DNA from: an uncultured Oscillibacter sp. | GTDB lineage: Bacteria; Bacillota; Clostridia; Oscillospirales; Oscillospiraceae | Assembly (NCBI RefSeq): GCF_900546705.1 | Contig: NZ_URDP01000010.1 | Coordinates: 1 to 53,657 of the forward strand | Reading direction: 5' to 3' | Length of the DNA stretch: 53,657 bases | Shown: positions 25,622-34,222 of the stretch, one piece after another | How the letters are laid out: each line of letters opens with the position of its first letter | Numbering within the stretch: the stretch's first letter is position 1 | Translations under genes and position numbers: made by a program | Notes under the pieces: model-generated | Seen by the model: only the letters and a program-made list of their open reading frames with translations | What the model was told of the DNA's origin: nothing | Databases searched by the model: none

Positions 25622-25905
25622 AAAAAAACGTCCCTGACGCATCTGCGTCAAGGACGAACGTACTGCTACGCCGTGGTACCACCTTGCTTCGCACGCTCCC
25701 TCGCGGAAGCGGCCTTAGAGAGTGCCAACACACTCCTGCGCTGTGACGTGCGCTCACGTCGTGACCTATGCACCGGCAGTCGGCCACGCAACTCCGAGAC
25801 CATGTTCGGCAGGCTCTTCCGTACCGCCTCGCACCAAACAGCGGCTCTCTGGGACGTATCTTCCTGCGTACTCTTCTCTTCATCGTCTTTGCGGTATGCA
25901 CTTGT
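25622..25905 (-). ncRNA. T-box riboswitch, probably methionine-specific, before metN
   Basis: On the minus strand the T-box sequence GGTGGTACCACG (25683-25672) precedes a terminator (CGTCCTTGACGC with GCGTCAGGGACG, then seven T, 25656-25622). Upstream, AGAGTACGCAGGAA near 25875 and the AGAGAG element resemble stem I landmarks. ATG at 25803-25801, within GAACATGGTC, is the best specifier candidate and fits tRNA-Met and metNIQ. Uncharged tRNA would stop terminator formation and allow transcription. The 527-base space between metN and the next gene is filled by this element and two promoters. Confidence 0.88.
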
Positions 25906-25919
25906 GTTATCTGTTTTGT

Positions 25920-25948
25920 AGTGTACACGTTATCGGTTTTAATGTCAA
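25920..25948 (-). promoter_or_regulatory. promoter of the metNIQ T-box transcript
   Basis: On the minus strand a perfect TTGACA, 17 bases and TACACT lie directly upstream of the T-box. Confidence 0.8.
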
Positions 25949-26065
25949 CAAGTAAAACTGACGATACAATTTGATGCACGGAAGATAAAATTATGCAAAA
26001 AGCACAATTCTCTGCGACGGCGCCAAACGATGCAGAATTTTTACAAATTTCTGCACTGTATCGGA

Positions 26066-26094
26066 TTGAAACTGTCCGGCAAAACTGCTACTAT
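26066..26094 (+). promoter_or_regulatory. promoter of the DUF368 gene
   Basis: TTGAAA, 17 bases and TACTAT end 31 bases before the start codon. Confidence 0.6.
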
Positions 26095-26125
26095 CAAATA
26101 TTAAGAAAAATGAGAGAAGGTGCCG

Positions 26126-26971
26126 GTGCTGAAACGCGAGCAGGAAAATTCCAGAATCCATTGGCTGCGCAACCTTGTCTGCGGTGTGCTGATCGGCGCG
26201 GGAGCCATTTTGCCGGGCGTCTCCGGCGGTGTGCTGGCGGTGGTATTTGATATTTACCGTCCGTTTATGGAGATGCTGACCCATCCGACCACCGCGCTGC
26301 CGCGGTACTGGCACTGGCTGCCCCCGTTGGGCATCGGCTGCGCCGTCGGATTTCTCGGCGTGGCCAAGGGAATTGCTGCCAGCATGAATTGGTCAGCCTC
26401 CGTGACTACTTGGCTTTTCATCGGACTGATTGTAGGGACGATCCCGTCGCTGTTCCGGGAGGCCGGAAAGGAGGGGCGGAGCCCCTGGGCCTGGCTGAGT
26501 CTGGCCTTGTGTGCCGGCGCAGTGTTCTTCGGCCTCTTTTATGTGCAGTATGTATTGAAGGTGTCGGTGACACCCAACTTCTGGTGGTATAATTTCTGCG
26601 GCGTACTGTGGGGGATGGGGATTATTATCCCCGGGATGACGTCCTCCTCGGTAATGATGGCACTGGGGCTGTACCAGCCCATGCTCCAGGGATTGGCGCA
26701 GATGGACCTGGTGGTGCTCTCGGCGTGCCTGCCGGGTCTGATCGTCACCGTGGTGGTGCTGGCCCGGGCGGTCACCTGGCTGTTCCGCCGGCACTATGCC
26801 GTGGCGTTTCACGGAATCCTGGGCACGGTTGCCGCCTCTACCCTGGCCATTATCCCCACGGAGTACACAGGAGCGGGCGAGGTGGTGCTCTCGGCGCTGC
26901 TGTGCCTGGGCGGCTTTGCCCTGGCCTACGCCCTGGACCGGCTGGACCGGCGCATCCGGGCGGCGGAATAA
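26126..26971 (+). CDS. DUF368 membrane protein (PopT-type undecaprenyl phosphate translocase)
   Basis: This polytopic protein of 281 residues has about eight hydrophobic segments and the DUF368 repeats GAILPGVSGGVLAVVFDIY and GMGIIIPGMTSSSVMMALGLY. Members of this family were recently shown to return undecaprenyl phosphate across the membrane for cell wall precursor synthesis. The GTG at 26126 is chosen because AGAAGG is five bases upstream; a GTG two codons earlier is possible. The gene stands alone. Confidence 0.9.
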   Translation: MLKREQENSRIHWLRNLVCGVLIGAGAILPGVSGGVLAVVFDIYRPFMEMLTHPTTALPRYWHWLPPLGIGCAVGFLGVAKGIAASMNWSASVTTWLFIGLIVGTIPSLFREAGKEGRSPWAWLSLALCAGAVFFGLFYVQYVLKVSVTPNFWWYNFCGVLWGMGIIIPGMTSSSVMMALGLYQPMLQGLAQMDLVVLSACLPGLIVTVVVLARAVTWLFRRHYAVAFHGILGTVAASTLAIIPTEYTGAGEVVLSALLCLGGFALAYALDRLDRRIRAAE

Positions 26972-27004
26972 AAAAGACTGTCCCATGGGGACAGTCTTTT
27001 TTTG
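26969..27004 (+). terminator. bidirectional terminator between DUF368 and YnbB-like genes
   Basis: AAAAAAGACTGTCCC pairs with GGGACAGTCTTTTTT around a short ATG loop. Confidence 0.85.
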
Positions 27005-27007
27005 ATA

Positions 27008-28288
27008 TCAGAGGGTCACGATTCCGGCCTCTACCAGCTTCTGGAGGCTCATGAGAATGCCCAGCTTGGCGTGGTACCAGGTGAGTCCGCCCTGGAAGTA
27101 CACGGCGTAGGGGGGGCGGATGGGGCCGTCGGCAGAGAGCTCAATGGAGCTGCCCTGAATGAAGGCACCGGCGGCCATGATGACATCGGAGTCGTAGCCG
27201 GGCATGGCCCAGGGCTCCGGGGTCACATAGCTGTCCACGGGAGCGGCGGCCTGGATGCCCTTGCAGAAGGCCACCATGGCCTCCTTGCTGCCCAGCGTCA
27301 CTGCCTGGATAATGTCGTGCCGGTCCTCGGCGGCGCCGGGAACGCAGGAAAAGCCCAGCTTTTCATAGATGTTTGCGGCAAAGATAGCGCCTTTGAGGGC
27401 GCCGGAAACCACCGTGGGGGAGAGGAAGAGCCCCTGGTAGAGGGCGGTCATGAGGCCCAGGTTGGCGCCTACCTCCTGCCCAAGGCCCGGGGCGGAGAGT
27501 CGGTAGGCGCACCGCTCCACGCACTCTTTTGTGCCGCAGATATAGCCGCCGATGGGAGCCAGGCCGCCGCCTGGGTTTTTGATGAGGCTGCCCACAACCA
27601 TGTCGGCGCCTACGTCGGAGGGCTCCAGCCGCTCCACAAACTCACCGTAGCAGTTATCTACCATGACTTTCACGTCGGGCTTGATCTCCTTGCAGAAAGC
27701 GATGAGCTGGCCGATCTGTTCCACGGAGAAGGAGGGACGGGTGGCATAGCCTTTGGAGCGCTGGATGGTGATGAGCTTGGTGCGCTCGTTGATTTTAGAG
27801 CGGATGGCATCGTAGTCGAAGGAGCCGTCGGGTTTCAGATCAGCCTGGGCATAGGTGACACCGTACTCTTTCAGAGAGCACTTGCTCTCCCGGATGCCGA
27901 TGACCTCCTCCAGCGTGTCGTAGGGAGCGCCCACGGGGGAGAGAAGTTCATCGCCGGGCAGGAGGTTGGCGGACAGGGCAATGGTCAGGGCGTGGGTGCC
28001 GCAGGTGATCTGGGGACGCACCAGGGCGGCCTCCGTATGGAATACGTCGGCGTAGACACGCTCCAGATTGTCCCGGCCCTCGTCGTTGTAGCCGTAGCCG
28101 GTGGTAGCGGCGAAGTGGGTGGCATTGACCCGGTTTTTCTGCATGGCGGCCAGGACCTTGCCCTGGTTATATTCGGCGGTCTGGTCGATGGATGCAAACC
28201 AGGGACGCAGATGCTCCAGGACCTGCTGGCCGAACTGGTATACAGCCGGGCTTACTCCCAGCTGCTGATACATTTCTTGGATCTCCAT
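27008..28288 (-). CDS. YnbB-like PLP enzyme (methionine gamma-lyase / aluminium resistance family)
   Basis: This 426-residue PLP enzyme belongs to the Cys/Met-metabolism-like family annotated as aluminium resistance or methionine gamma-lyase family (YnbB). GYGYNDEGRDNLERVYA, ITCGTHALTIALSANLLPGD, DNCYGEFVE and the probable PLP lysine in SLIKNPGGG are visible. The true substrate is not settled. The ATG at 28288 has a poor SD; GGAG inside the first codons lies nine bases before an ATG at 28273, which may be the real start. In B. subtilis ynbB lies near hfq and glnR, but not here. Confidence 0.88.
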   Translation of the reverse strand: MEIQEMYQQLGVSPAVYQFGQQVLEHLRPWFASIDQTAEYNQGKVLAAMQKNRVNATHFAATTGYGYNDEGRDNLERVYADVFHTEAALVRPQITCGTHALTIALSANLLPGDELLSPVGAPYDTLEEVIGIRESKCSLKEYGVTYAQADLKPDGSFDYDAIRSKINERTKLITIQRSKGYATRPSFSVEQIGQLIAFCKEIKPDVKVMVDNCYGEFVERLEPSDVGADMVVGSLIKNPGGGLAPIGGYICGTKECVERCAYRLSAPGLGQEVGANLGLMTALYQGLFLSPTVVSGALKGAIFAANIYEKLGFSCVPGAAEDRHDIIQAVTLGSKEAMVAFCKGIQAAAPVDSYVTPEPWAMPGYDSDVIMAAGAFIQGSSIELSADGPIRPPYAVYFQGGLTWYHAKLGILMSLQKLVEAGIVTL

Positions 28289-28334
28289 GGTGTTGTCTCA
28301 AACCTCGATTTTGGTAAATTTCATACAAAACGTA

Positions 28335-28363
28335 ATTATAACAGGCCGACAGGCGATTGGCAA
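28335..28363 (-). promoter_or_regulatory. promoter of the YnbB-like gene
   Basis: On the minus strand TTGCCA, 17 bases and a perfect TATAAT are present. Confidence 0.65.
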
Positions 28364-28375
28364 GTACAGGAAACG

Positions 28376-28407
28376 AAAAAGGCGGTACGCACTGCGTACC
28401 GCCTTTT
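28376..28407 (-). terminator. intrinsic terminator after the NlpC/P60 gene
   Basis: A stem of about 14 base pairs (AAAGGCGGTACGCA with TGCGTACCGCCTTT) is followed by T residues on the minus strand. Confidence 0.8.
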
Positions 28408-28418
28408 AAAATGCCGTT

Positions 28419-29312
28419 TTAGACGTGGATTCCGCCCACGAAGTAGTTGTAATAGTAACCGCTGGTCAAAGTGCTGATGATCACGCCGCCGCTGGAAGAA
28501 GAGGAGGAGTGAATGAACTGACCATTGCCTATGTAGATGCCCGCGTGGGAACAGGCCTTGCCGGCGTTACGGCTGGGGTCGTTGAAAAATACCAAGTCGC
28601 CGGGCTGAAGAGCACCGATGCTCCAGACCTTGGTACCCAGACCGCTCTGCCACTGGCCGGTAGCCGTGTGGGGCAGGGAGTAGCCGTACTGCTGATAGAC
28701 ATACATGGTAAAGCCGGAGCAGTCGAAGCCGCTGGGGGAGGCGCCGCCGTACACATAACGGACGCCCAGATACTGCTTGGCAGTGTCCACGATGGCGCTG
28801 CCGGAGGAAGAGGAAGAGGACTGCGTCAGATCCAGGAAATCACTGCGGATGTAGCCCTCGGTGCCATATTTGCAGGTGACATCATACCAGCCGTCCACCA
28901 GGCCGTTGACGGTGACGATGGTGTCGGTATCCACCGTGGCCAGCACGGAGCTTTCCGTGGAGGCACCGGAGCGGACATTGACACCGTCGCTGTTGACCCG
29001 GCCGTACGTCTCAAACACGTTGTCCTGATCTACCAGCAGGTAGTCAGCGGAGACATAGCCGATATTGCCCTCGTAGGCCACTTTGTACCACCCGTCGGTG
29101 GAGTCATCCAGAATGGCCACGGCCACGCTCTTGTCCAGCGTGGTGACGATATCGGAGGAAGTGGAAGCCTCGGCGCGCAGACGCAGAGACGAACCGGTGG
29201 TGCAGCCGGCGCCGACAGCCACATCGGCGGCCATGGTATGAGCGGTCAGCAGCAAAGTCATGGGGAGCGCCAGAAAAAAGAGCTTTGCTGCCTTGCCTGC
29301 AAAGTGTGTCAT
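28419..29312 (-). CDS. secreted SH3-NlpC/P60 peptidoglycan endopeptidase
   Basis: This 297-residue protein has a signal peptide (residues 1-28, cut after HTMA). Two bacterial SH3 domains follow (about 38-95 and 105-165, with LRLRAEASTSSDIV and VNVRSGASTESSVL). A Ser run then links to a C-terminal NlpC/P60 domain. The catalytic Cys is in SGFDCSGFTMYVY and the His in CSHAGIYIGNGQFIH. It should cut stem peptides in the wall. It lies 57 bases after the 102-residue protein gene with no terminator between, so the two are probably one operon. Confidence 0.93.
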   Translation of the reverse strand: MTHFAGKAAKLFFLALPMTLLLTAHTMAADVAVGAGCTTGSSLRLRAEASTSSDIVTTLDKSVAVAILDDSTDGWYKVAYEGNIGYVSADYLLVDQDNVFETYGRVNSDGVNVRSGASTESSVLATVDTDTIVTVNGLVDGWYDVTCKYGTEGYIRSDFLDLTQSSSSSSGSAIVDTAKQYLGVRYVYGGASPSGFDCSGFTMYVYQQYGYSLPHTATGQWQSGLGTKVWSIGALQPGDLVFFNDPSRNAGKACSHAGIYIGNGQFIHSSSSSSGGVIISTLTSGYYYNYFVGGIHV

Positions 29313-29369
29313 GGGTGTACTTCCTTTCGTTTCTTTTGTGTGGGGGAAGGGGACGGCAGGGGAGGGGGA

Positions 29370-29678
29370 TTATTTCTCCTTGCCGGCCAGGGCACGATCC
29401 AACCAGATGGCGGCCACATCCATGGCGGCGTACAGGCTGTCTTTCTCGCTCTTTTTGACCACCCGGTCCCGGGACTTGAGGTTGGCGTCCGTCAGCTGCA
29501 GCTGTACGGAAACCTTGGTGGCCACGTCAAGATCCTGCTCTTTCTTGCTCTCCAGGACCTGCATCATAATAATATATTTTTCAGCCATCGTGCCGTAGTA
29601 GATCAGGTTTTCTACCCGGCGAAGAGGATGGCCCTTATAAATCAGACCTTCCGCCTTGGCGGACTTGCTTTCAGGCAT
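29370..29678 (-). CDS. conserved hypothetical protein, 102 residues
   Basis: I do not recognise this small basic protein. It has no signal peptide or membrane segment and looks alpha/beta (EGLIYKGHPLRRVENLIYYG, then KYIIMMQVLESKKEQDL, then a beta strand VSVQLQLTD and a C-terminal helix). The start is set by MPESKSAK with AAGGAG upstream; a longer reading would run through the promoter. It is followed by the secreted NlpC/P60 gene in the same direction, so a link to wall turnover is possible but unproven. Confidence 0.75.
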   Translation of the reverse strand: MPESKSAKAEGLIYKGHPLRRVENLIYYGTMAEKYIIMMQVLESKKEQDLDVATKVSVQLQLTDANLKSRDRVVKKSEKDSLYAAMDVAAIWLDRALAGKEK

Positions 29679-29709
29679 GCAAACACTCCTTAAAAAATTT
29701 TGTAACCAA

Positions 29710-29738
29710 ATTGTAACAGATTTTATCCGATTTGTCAA
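29710..29738 (-). promoter_or_regulatory. promoter of the small protein-NlpC/P60 operon
   Basis: On the minus strand a perfect TTGACA, 17 bases and TACAAT are seen. Confidence 0.75.
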
Positions 29739-29785
29739 CGATTGGTGACAAACAAATTCCGGAAATTTCCCCCATTCACAAAAGA

Positions 29786-29811
29786 AACCCGCAAGGCAGG
29801 GCCTTGCGGGT
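29786..29811 (-). terminator. intrinsic terminator of ireB
   Basis: ACCCGCAAGG pairs with CCTTGCGGGT and TTTCTTTT follows on the minus strand. Confidence 0.8.
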
Positions 29812-29826
29812 GAAAAAGACGTTCCC

Positions 29827-30072
29827 TTATTGTCCCAGATATTTCCGAACCAACACCTGCAGCAGCTCGTCCCGGTCGATCTTACGGATCAGGGTGCGGG
29901 CATTGTTGTGGTTGGTGATATAGGTGGGATCTTCGGACAGGATATACCCCACAATCTGGTTGATGGGGTTGTAACCCTTCTCCTCCAATGCCTGATAGAC
30001 AGTCGTCAGGATATGGCGGATCTCCGCGTCTTTTTCCATTGCGATGCTGAATTTCCGGGTATAATCGTCCAT
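29827..30072 (-). CDS. ireB: IreB family regulatory protein
   Basis: This 81-residue protein matches the IreB (UPF0297, DUF965) family: ALEEKGYNPINQIVGYILSEDPTYI and ARTLIRKIDRDELL are diagnostic. In Enterococcus IreB is phosphorylated near its N terminus by the PASTA kinase IreK and affects antimicrobial tolerance. A Thr at position 5 is in the matching region here. The gene is usually beside alaS or ruvX; here it has its own promoter and terminator. Confidence 0.95.
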   Translation of the reverse strand: MDDYTRKFSIAMEKDAEIRHILTTVYQALEEKGYNPINQIVGYILSEDPTYITNHNNARTLIRKIDRDELLQVLVRKYLGQ

Positions 30073-30122
30073 GCAGACACCACCTTTCTTGATTGATGGA
30101 AGAACCCTGAAACACAGAATAC

Positions 30123-30151
30123 AGTATACTCGGTTTTTTTGCGACTGTAAA
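30123..30151 (-). promoter_or_regulatory. promoter of ireB
   Basis: On the minus strand TTTACA, 17 bases and TATACT are present. Confidence 0.65.
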
Positions 30152-30172
30152 GCGTTTTCGTAAAAATCTTTT

Positions 30173-30198
30173 GCTCCCCCGCCTCCGGGCGGGGGAGC
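30173..30198 (-). terminator. intrinsic terminator of pheST
   Basis: An 11-base-pair GC-rich stem (GCTCCCCCGCC with GGCGGGGGAGC) lies after the pheT stop; the following minus-strand T run is interrupted (AAAAGATTTTT). Confidence 0.65.
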
Positions 30199-30205
30199 AT
30201 TGTGT

Positions 30206-32902
30206 TCAGCGCAGGACGGCGCCCAGCTGGCTCTTGAGCAGAGCGAGGATGCTGGCCACATCCGCGTCGGCTTCCTCAGCGGTGAGGCTGCGTTCGTCGG
30301 AACGGAGAGTCAGGTTGAAGGCCACACTCTTCTTGCCCTCGGGTACGCCTGTACCGGTGTAGATATCGAAGAGGGAGACTTCCTTCAAAAGGCCCTTGGC
30401 GCCCTGACGGATGCACTCTTCCAGCGCGCCCACGGTGACGTTCTTGTCGCACACCACGGCGATGTCCCGGGTGACGGCGGGGAACTTGGGCAGAGGCTGA
30501 TAGACAGGGCGGCCGCCCATGGAGGCAAGCAGTGCGTCAAAGGACAGCTCGGCGGCGTAGAGCTCGCAGTCCACGTCGTAGTTTTCCGCCACGTGGGGAT
30601 GGACCTGACCCACCACACCCAGCAAGGTGCCACCGGCATAGACCTTGGCACAGCGGCCGGGGTGATAGGAGGGATTGGTGCGCTCGGCTTCCCAGCGCAC
30701 ATCGCTGATGCGCAGACCCTCCAGCACCGTCTCCACGGCGCCCTTGATAGAGAAGAAATCGCAGTCGGAGCCGTAGGCGCCCAGAGAGAGGACCTTGGGT
30801 TCGTTGGCCATGCCGGAGCCGTCGTTCTTGGCAAAGTAGGTGCGGCCCAGCTCATACAGGCGTACTGCTTTGTTGCGGTAGTGGTAGTTGCGGGAGAGAA
30901 TCTCCAGCATGGACGGCAGTGTGGTGGTACGCATGATGGAGGTGTCCTCACCCAGGGGGTTGAGGATCTTCATGGACACCCGCAGGGGAGAGTCGGCAGG
31001 GAGGTCGATCTTGTCATAGTAGGTGGGGCTGATGAAGGAGTAGGTGATGATCTCGCTGTATCCTGCGGCACGGCACAGCGCGCCCAGGGCGTTTTCCGCC
31101 TTTTGCGCGGGCGTGTAGCCACGGCGGGCATTCAGGCCGCCGGAGAGAGTGTCGGGGATGTTGTTGTAGCCGTGGAACCGGGCCACCTCTTCGGCGATGT
31201 CGGACCAGTGCTCCACATCGGAGCGCCAGGAGGGCACGGTGATGGTGCTGCCCTCCAGCTGGAAGCCCAGGGACTCCAGAATGGTCCGCATTTCGCTCTC
31301 CGGCACGTCGGTGCCCAGGAAGGCGTTGATCTTGGGGGCGTCCAGTTCCACGGTGACGGGCCAGGAGTCCTTGGCGATCACGTCCAGCACGCCGTCCACC
31401 ACCTCGCCGGCGCCCAGCAGCTCCACCAGCTCGCAGGCACGCTGCACGGCCAGCATGGTGTTCATGGGGTCCAGGCCCTTTTCATAGCGGGAGGAGGCCT
31501 CCGTGCGCATGTTCAGCGCGGCGGCGGTGCGGTGGATGGAGGAACCGGAGAAGTTGGCGGACTCGAAGAGCACCTGGGCGGTGTCGCCGATGATCTCGCT
31601 GTTGGCGCCGCCCATGACGCCGGCCACGCACACGGGCCGGTGCTCGTCGCAGATGCACAGCATGTCCTCGGTCAGGGCGTGATCCTTGCCGTCCAGGGTC
31701 TGGATGGACTCGCCGGGACGGGCGGTACGCACCACGATCTTGCCGCCCTCCACGCAGGAGAAGTCGAAGGCGTGCATGGGCTGACCGTACTCCAGCATGA
31801 CGTAGTTGGTGATGTCCACGATGTTGTTGATGGGACGCACGCCGCAGTTGCGCAGCCGCTCCCGCATCCAGGCGGGGGAGGGCTGGATCTTCACGTTTTT
31901 CACCAGCCGGGCGGTGTACCGGGGGCACAGCTCCCCGTCCTCGATCTCAATATCCAGCATGTCGGCAATGGAGCCGCCGCAGCCGCGGATCTCGGGAGTG
32001 TGGAGCTTGAGGGGCTTGTGGAAGGTGGCGCTGGCCTCCCGGGCAAGGCCGATGACGCTCAGGCAGTCGGGCCGGTTGGGGGTGATCTCGAATTCCACCA
32101 CATGGTCATCGGCGCCGATGACCTTGGCCATATCGTCGCCGGGCTGTACGCCCTCCTCGTTCAAAACCCAGATGCCGTCGGTGATGCAGTGGGGGAACTC
32201 CCGCTGCTCGGCGTGGAGGTCGGAGAGGGTGCAGATGGTGCCCTCCTTGGTGTTGTAGGCCACCAGGTCGCCCTCGTGGAGGTTCTGGCAGGCGGTCTCC
32301 GCCTGCACCGTCTCGCTGCCGGTGTCCAGCTCCGCGGCGTAGCGGCCGTAGGCCACCGTCTCGCAGGTGCACACCCGGGCGGCCACCACGGGACCGTAGA
32401 TCTTGTGACCGGGCTGCACGTCGGCGGGAATGGAGGGCTTTTCCGGGTCGGTGGGCTTGTAGTCGTTCAGGATGGCCGCGGGCGTGATGACGGCGTAGGG
32501 ATAGTCGTGCTCGGCAGTCAGGTTCAGCTCCTTGAGAGAGCAGAGCATGCCGTTGGAGACCACGCCCCGCAGCTTGCCCTTTTCGATCTTTACGCCGCCG
32601 GGCAGCAGGGACTTGTGCCGGGCCACGGGCACCAGGTCGCCCACATGGATGTTCCAGGCGCCGGTGACGATCTGGGTGGGCTCTGCCTCACCTACATCGA
32701 TCTGGCAGACCCACATGTGGTCGGAGTCGGGGTGACGCTCCATGGAGACGATGCGGCCGACCACCACGTTCTGCAAAGATTCGTTCAGTACCTCCGTGAT
32801 CTCCACCTTGGAGCCGGAGAGGGTCATGGCCTCAGCAAAGTCACGGTCGCCTACATCAGCCACGTCCACAAATTCATTGAGCCATTTTCTGGATAATTTC
32901 AT
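30206..32902 (-). CDS. pheT: phenylalanyl-tRNA synthetase beta subunit with extra internal domain
   Basis: This 898-residue subunit pairs with PheS to charge tRNA-Phe. The order is an EMAP-type tRNA-binding domain (about residues 40-128), the B3/B4 core (ITPNRPDCLS, PINNIVDITNYVMLEYGQPMH), the catalytic-like core, and a C-terminal anticodon-binding domain (FPAVTRDIAVV onward). The usual length is about 800. About 100 extra residues at 130-238 separate CSLKELNL from TDGIWVL and look like a second, degenerate copy of the tRNA-binding domain. AGGAGGG precedes the ATG. Confidence 0.95.
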   Translation of the reverse strand: MKLSRKWLNEFVDVADVGDRDFAEAMTLSGSKVEITEVLNESLQNVVVGRIVSMERHPDSDHMWVCQIDVGEAEPTQIVTGAWNIHVGDLVPVARHKSLLPGGVKIEKGKLRGVVSNGMLCSLKELNLTAEHDYPYAVITPAAILNDYKPTDPEKPSIPADVQPGHKIYGPVVAARVCTCETVAYGRYAAELDTGSETVQAETACQNLHEGDLVAYNTKEGTICTLSDLHAEQREFPHCITDGIWVLNEEGVQPGDDMAKVIGADDHVVEFEITPNRPDCLSVIGLAREASATFHKPLKLHTPEIRGCGGSIADMLDIEIEDGELCPRYTARLVKNVKIQPSPAWMRERLRNCGVRPINNIVDITNYVMLEYGQPMHAFDFSCVEGGKIVVRTARPGESIQTLDGKDHALTEDMLCICDEHRPVCVAGVMGGANSEIIGDTAQVLFESANFSGSSIHRTAAALNMRTEASSRYEKGLDPMNTMLAVQRACELVELLGAGEVVDGVLDVIAKDSWPVTVELDAPKINAFLGTDVPESEMRTILESLGFQLEGSTITVPSWRSDVEHWSDIAEEVARFHGYNNIPDTLSGGLNARRGYTPAQKAENALGALCRAAGYSEIITYSFISPTYYDKIDLPADSPLRVSMKILNPLGEDTSIMRTTTLPSMLEILSRNYHYRNKAVRLYELGRTYFAKNDGSGMANEPKVLSLGAYGSDCDFFSIKGAVETVLEGLRISDVRWEAERTNPSYHPGRCAKVYAGGTLLGVVGQVHPHVAENYDVDCELYAAELSFDALLASMGGRPVYQPLPKFPAVTRDIAVVCDKNVTVGALEECIRQGAKGLLKEVSLFDIYTGTGVPEGKKSVAFNLTLRSDERSLTAEEADADVASILALLKSQLGAVLR

Positions 32903-32918
32903 TGCATTGCCCTCCTAA

Positions 32919-33944
32919 TCAAAACTGCTCCAGGAAGCGGATATCGTTTTCAAAGATCAGCCGCAGGTCGCTGATTTTGAACTGGCCCATGGCCAGCCGC
33001 TCCAGGCCCATGCCGAAGGCGAAGCCGGAGTAGACCTCCGGGTCGATGCCGCAGCCCCGCAGAACCTTGGGATGGACCATGCCGGCGCCCAGCACCTCGA
33101 TCCAGCCCTCGCCTTTGCAGGTGGGGCAGCCCACGCCGCCGCACTTGTGGCACTGGATGTCCATCTCGCAGGAGGGTTCGGTAAAGGGGAAGTGGTGGGG
33201 ACGGAAGCGGGTCTTGGTATTGGGGCCGTAGATCTCCCGGATGACGGCGTTGAGGGTGCCCTTCAGGTCCGCCATGGTGACGCCCTTGTCCACCACCAGA
33301 CCTTCAATCTGGTGGAACATGGGAGAGTGGGTGGCGTCCACCTCGTCCTTGCGGTACACACGGCCGGAGGAGATCATGCGGATGGGCACGCCGTAGGTCT
33401 CCATGGCCCGGATCTGCATGGGAGAAGTCTGGGAGCGCAGGAGAATGTTGCTGTCCTCCGTGAGGTAGAACGTGTCCGTCCAGTCCCGGGAGGGATGGTT
33501 TTCCGGGGCGTTGAGCTTGGTGAAGTTGTAGTCTGCCTGCTCGATCTCCGGGCCGTCCATGATCTCAAAGCCCATGTTGATGAAGATCTCCTTGATCTCG
33601 TCCAGCACGGTGTACATGGGGTGCTTGTGGCCCTGCTGGGTGCGCTTGCCGGGGATGGTGACGTCCACGGTCTCGGCGGAGAGCTTTTCCTCCATGGCCT
33701 TTTGGGCCAGAACGGCGGACTGGGAGGCGATAGCCTCCTCCACGGCGGCGCGCACGTCGTTGGCCAGCTGGCCCATAACGGGGCGCTCTTCGGGGGAGAG
33801 CTTGCCCATCTGCTTCAAAACGGCAGTCAGCTCGCCCTTTTTGCCCAGGTACTGGACCCGGACGGCCTCCAGCTCAGCGCTTTTCTGGGTGCCGGCGATG
33901 GCTTCCAGTGCGCTTTTGCGGATGGCTTCCAATTGTTCTTTCAT
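32919..33944 (-). CDS. pheS: phenylalanyl-tRNA synthetase alpha subunit
   Basis: This 341-residue class II catalytic subunit has an N-terminal coiled-coil arm that contacts tRNA (residues 1-85). The motif regions GHKHPMYTVLDEI, RTQTSPM-like RSQTSPMQIRAM, ISSGRVYRKDEVDATHSPMFHQIEG and GLERLAM are intact, as is the MGFE region before DGPEIE. AAGGAGC precedes the ATG at 33944; upstream in-frame sequence is T-box leader. pheT follows after 16 bases. Confidence 0.96.
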   Translation of the reverse strand: MKEQLEAIRKSALEAIAGTQKSAELEAVRVQYLGKKGELTAVLKQMGKLSPEERPVMGQLANDVRAAVEEAIASQSAVLAQKAMEEKLSAETVDVTIPGKRTQQGHKHPMYTVLDEIKEIFINMGFEIMDGPEIEQADYNFTKLNAPENHPSRDWTDTFYLTEDSNILLRSQTSPMQIRAMETYGVPIRMISSGRVYRKDEVDATHSPMFHQIEGLVVDKGVTMADLKGTLNAVIREIYGPNTKTRFRPHHFPFTEPSCEMDIQCHKCGGVGCPTCKGEGWIEVLGAGMVHPKVLRGCGIDPEVYSGFAFGMGLERLAMGQFKISDLRLIFENDIRFLEQF

Positions 33945-33980
33945 AGCGATGCTCCTTCTATTTCCAATATTTTTGGCAAA

Positions 33981-34215
33981 ACAAAAGACCCTCCGTCCCA
34001 TCGCTGGGACGAAAGGCCATCCTTCCGCGGTACCACCCAAATTCGCGTGACAACCACGCGCACTTGCTGCCCCTGTAACGGAGGGCGCTCCGGCCGTGTC
34101 TCCACGGCGGCTCCCGGGCGAACCAAACCGGACGTGCGCAGTCTGGCTTGCAGCCGGTGACCAGACCTCTCTTGGCGCCGCTTGACGGTTATTTTCCCGT
34201 TCATCGCTGATATCA
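33981..34215 (-). ncRNA. T-box riboswitch, probably phenylalanine-specific, before pheST
   Basis: On the minus strand GGGTGGTACCGCG (34038-34026) is the T-box sequence. A terminator stem follows (CGTCCCA-GCGA-TGGGACG, extended at both ends, then TTTTGTTTT, about 34016-33978). TTC at 34122-34120, within GGTTCGCCC, is a specifier candidate for tRNA-Phe. The specifier call is less certain than the element itself. This fills most of the 349-base gap before pheS. Confidence 0.85.
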
Positions 34216-34222
34216 AGTACCA

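Noticed and set aside
30200..32896. 898-residue plus-strand open frame opposite pheT
   Set aside because: It is a shadow of pheT with Val/Gly/His-rich composition and no family motif.
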